This document shows positions 4,484 to 5,197 of a stretch of DNA of 5,197 bases, one piece after another. Location of the stretch: NCBI GenBank assembly GCA_041678625.1, contig JBAYNS010000094.1, positions 1 through 5,197 on the forward strand. Reading direction: 5' to 3'. Every line of letters begins with the position of its first letter. The stretch's first letter is position 1. The DNA is from JBAYNS01 sp041678625 (lineage in GTDB: Bacteria; Patescibacteriota; Gracilibacteria; Peribacterales; Peribacteraceae). The notes below the pieces were generated by a model, which did no database searches, was not told the origin of the DNA, and worked only from the letters and a program-made list of their open reading frames with translations. A program made the translations under genes and the position numbers.

Positions 4484-5197
4484 ATGACGCGTGAAAACAC
4501 CCTTGTTTGGTCCTGGCTCGGTGTGCTCACCAAGAAGCGCTACGACGTTCTGCAAGACGTCTACGGCAATCTGGATGAAGCACTGGGTCATATGTCCGAA
4601 GAGCTCCTAAAGAGCCTTGGGTGCCGTGAAGAAACGGTTTGGAAAACACTCAATCGTCTGGAGGAATTCGATCCGTCCGCATACGATCAGGAACTCAAGA
4701 AACGAGATCTTCATCTTCTGAGCATCGAAGATGCGTCGTATCCAGAGGCTCTACGCACTCTTCCAGATCCTCCTGTATTCCTGATGTATCGCGGGGATCT
4801 TACCATTCTCTCTCAGCCGTGCATTGCACTGGTGGGCACGCGGAATATGAGCAGCTACGGAAAGCGTGTTGTAGAGGAATTTGTTCCGGCATTTGTGTCT
4901 GCGGGCATGGTGACTGTGAGTGGTCTGGCTCTGGGTATAGATACGTACGTTGCTCAGCAGACCATTGCGCTTTCCGGACGTACGGTTGCAGTGCTCGGGC
5001 ACGGCATGGCGCAGATTTTTCCACGGAGTAATGCACGTCTTGCTGAGCAGATTGTGGAGAATGGTGGATTACTCCTCTCGGAATTCCCGTTGGATAGCGC
5101 ACCGGATAAGTACACATTTCCTGCGCGCAACCGCATCATTGCCGGCCTGTCGCTCGGTACGGTGGTTCTGGAGGCAGGAGAAGGAAGCGGAGCCCTG
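4484..5197 (+). CDS. dprA: DNA processing protein DprA/Smf, 3'-truncated by the window edge
   Basis: DprA binds incoming single-stranded DNA and loads RecA during natural transformation; it is also widely kept in non-competent bacteria. The frame gives 238 residues and is still open at the window end, with about one third missing (family about 290-380). Residues 1-60 are helical and resemble the SAM/HhH-type N-terminal domain. The Rossmann-like core follows with its motifs in order: YPEALRTLPDPPVFLMYRGD (86-105), ALVGTRNMSSYGKR (115-128), SGLALGIDTYVAQQ (146-159), AVLGHGMAQIFPRSN (169-183), LLSEFPLD (197-204), and FPARNRIIAGLS followed by VVLEAGEGSGAL (212-238). The histidine usual in the GIDxxAH motif is glutamine here (Q158). 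The ATG at 4484 has no Shine-Dalgarno motif and lies 9 bases after a TATGAT box. No other start fits as well. Confidence 0.96.
   Translation, partial: MTRENTLVWSWLGVLTKKRYDVLQDVYGNLDEALGHMSEELLKSLGCREETVWKTLNRLEEFDPSAYDQELKKRDLHLLSIEDASYPEALRTLPDPPVFLMYRGDLTILSQPCIALVGTRNMSSYGKRVVEEFVPAFVSAGMVTVSGLALGIDTYVAQQTIALSGRTVAVLGHGMAQIFPRSNARLAEQIVENGGLLLSEFPLDSAPDKYTFPARNRIIAGLSLGTVVLEAGEGSGAL

Noticed and set aside
4005..4487. Several short open frames (4005-4214, 4049-4270, 4150-4377, 4284-4487)
   Set aside because: They cross the tRNA gene or palindromic repeats, and their products show no protein-like features.
4639..5117. Frames inside dprA on both strands (4639-5031 +, 4751-5002 -, 4800-5117 -)
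   Set aside because: They overlap the well-supported dprA reading frame and have compositions biased to Ser, Arg and Cys, typical of shadow frames.
1..5197. Defence island or other new multi-gene system
   Set aside because: All recognisable genes are housekeeping genes apart from one CYTH enzyme and one unknown protein. No nuclease, toxin-antitoxin pair, transposase or reverse transcriptase motif is seen.

Overview
The window is a piece of bacterial chromosome. It holds the end of a ribosomal-protein/RNA polymerase operon, then a small accessory block, then the start of a DNA-processing gene. The order rpsD-rpoA-rplQ-rplM-rpsI, all on the + strand, is the arrangement typical of Gram-positive bacteria and of many Patescibacteria/CPR lineages; in Gammaproteobacteria rplM-rpsI lies elsewhere. 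Base composition is balanced, stop codons are only TAA and TAG, no start has a Shine-Dalgarno motif, and the intergenic DNA is full of small palindromic repeats. I lean toward a Patescibacteria-like genome (for example the Peregrinibacteria/Peribacteria side), but this is inference with low confidence. The genetic code looks standard: the conserved genes contain no in-frame TGA.

Layout. Positions 2-418: the C-terminal two thirds of ribosomal protein S4. A perfect 7-bp hairpin (423-440) separates it from rpoA (463-1458), the RNA polymerase alpha subunit. Next come rplQ (1498-1983, L17 with a lysine-rich tail), rplM (1983-2408, L13, sharing one base with rplQ) and rpsI (2419-2826, S9). An imperfect hairpin (2848-2873) marks the convergent junction with an unrecognised gene on the - strand (2861-3331). 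That gene diverges from a CYTH/triphosphate tunnel family gene (3330-3983), and the two ATG codons overlap in one CATG.

Positions 3984-4483 encode no protein but are rich in structure. They hold a 16-base copy of the 3' end of the nearby tRNA, a REP-like pair of inverted units, tRNA-Thr(CGT) on the - strand with an encoded CCA end and a perfect TATAAT upstream, a long GC-rich hairpin, and an 85-bp element with 11-bp terminal inverted repeats and two internal hairpins. A TGn-TATGAT promoter then leads almost directly into dprA (4484 to the window end), which is cut off at its 3' side.

The first five genes supply parts of the ribosome and RNA polymerase and are probably co-transcribed from a promoter upstream of the window. 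An extra promoter-like sequence lies just before rplQ. The CYTH protein probably acts on a polyphosphate, nucleotide or triphosphate substrate; DprA loads RecA on incoming single-stranded DNA. I see no sign of a new defence or mobile system. The points most worth a second look are the way translation starts (no SD, several -10-like boxes directly before ATG), the CATG divergent pair, and the repeat cluster around the tRNA.
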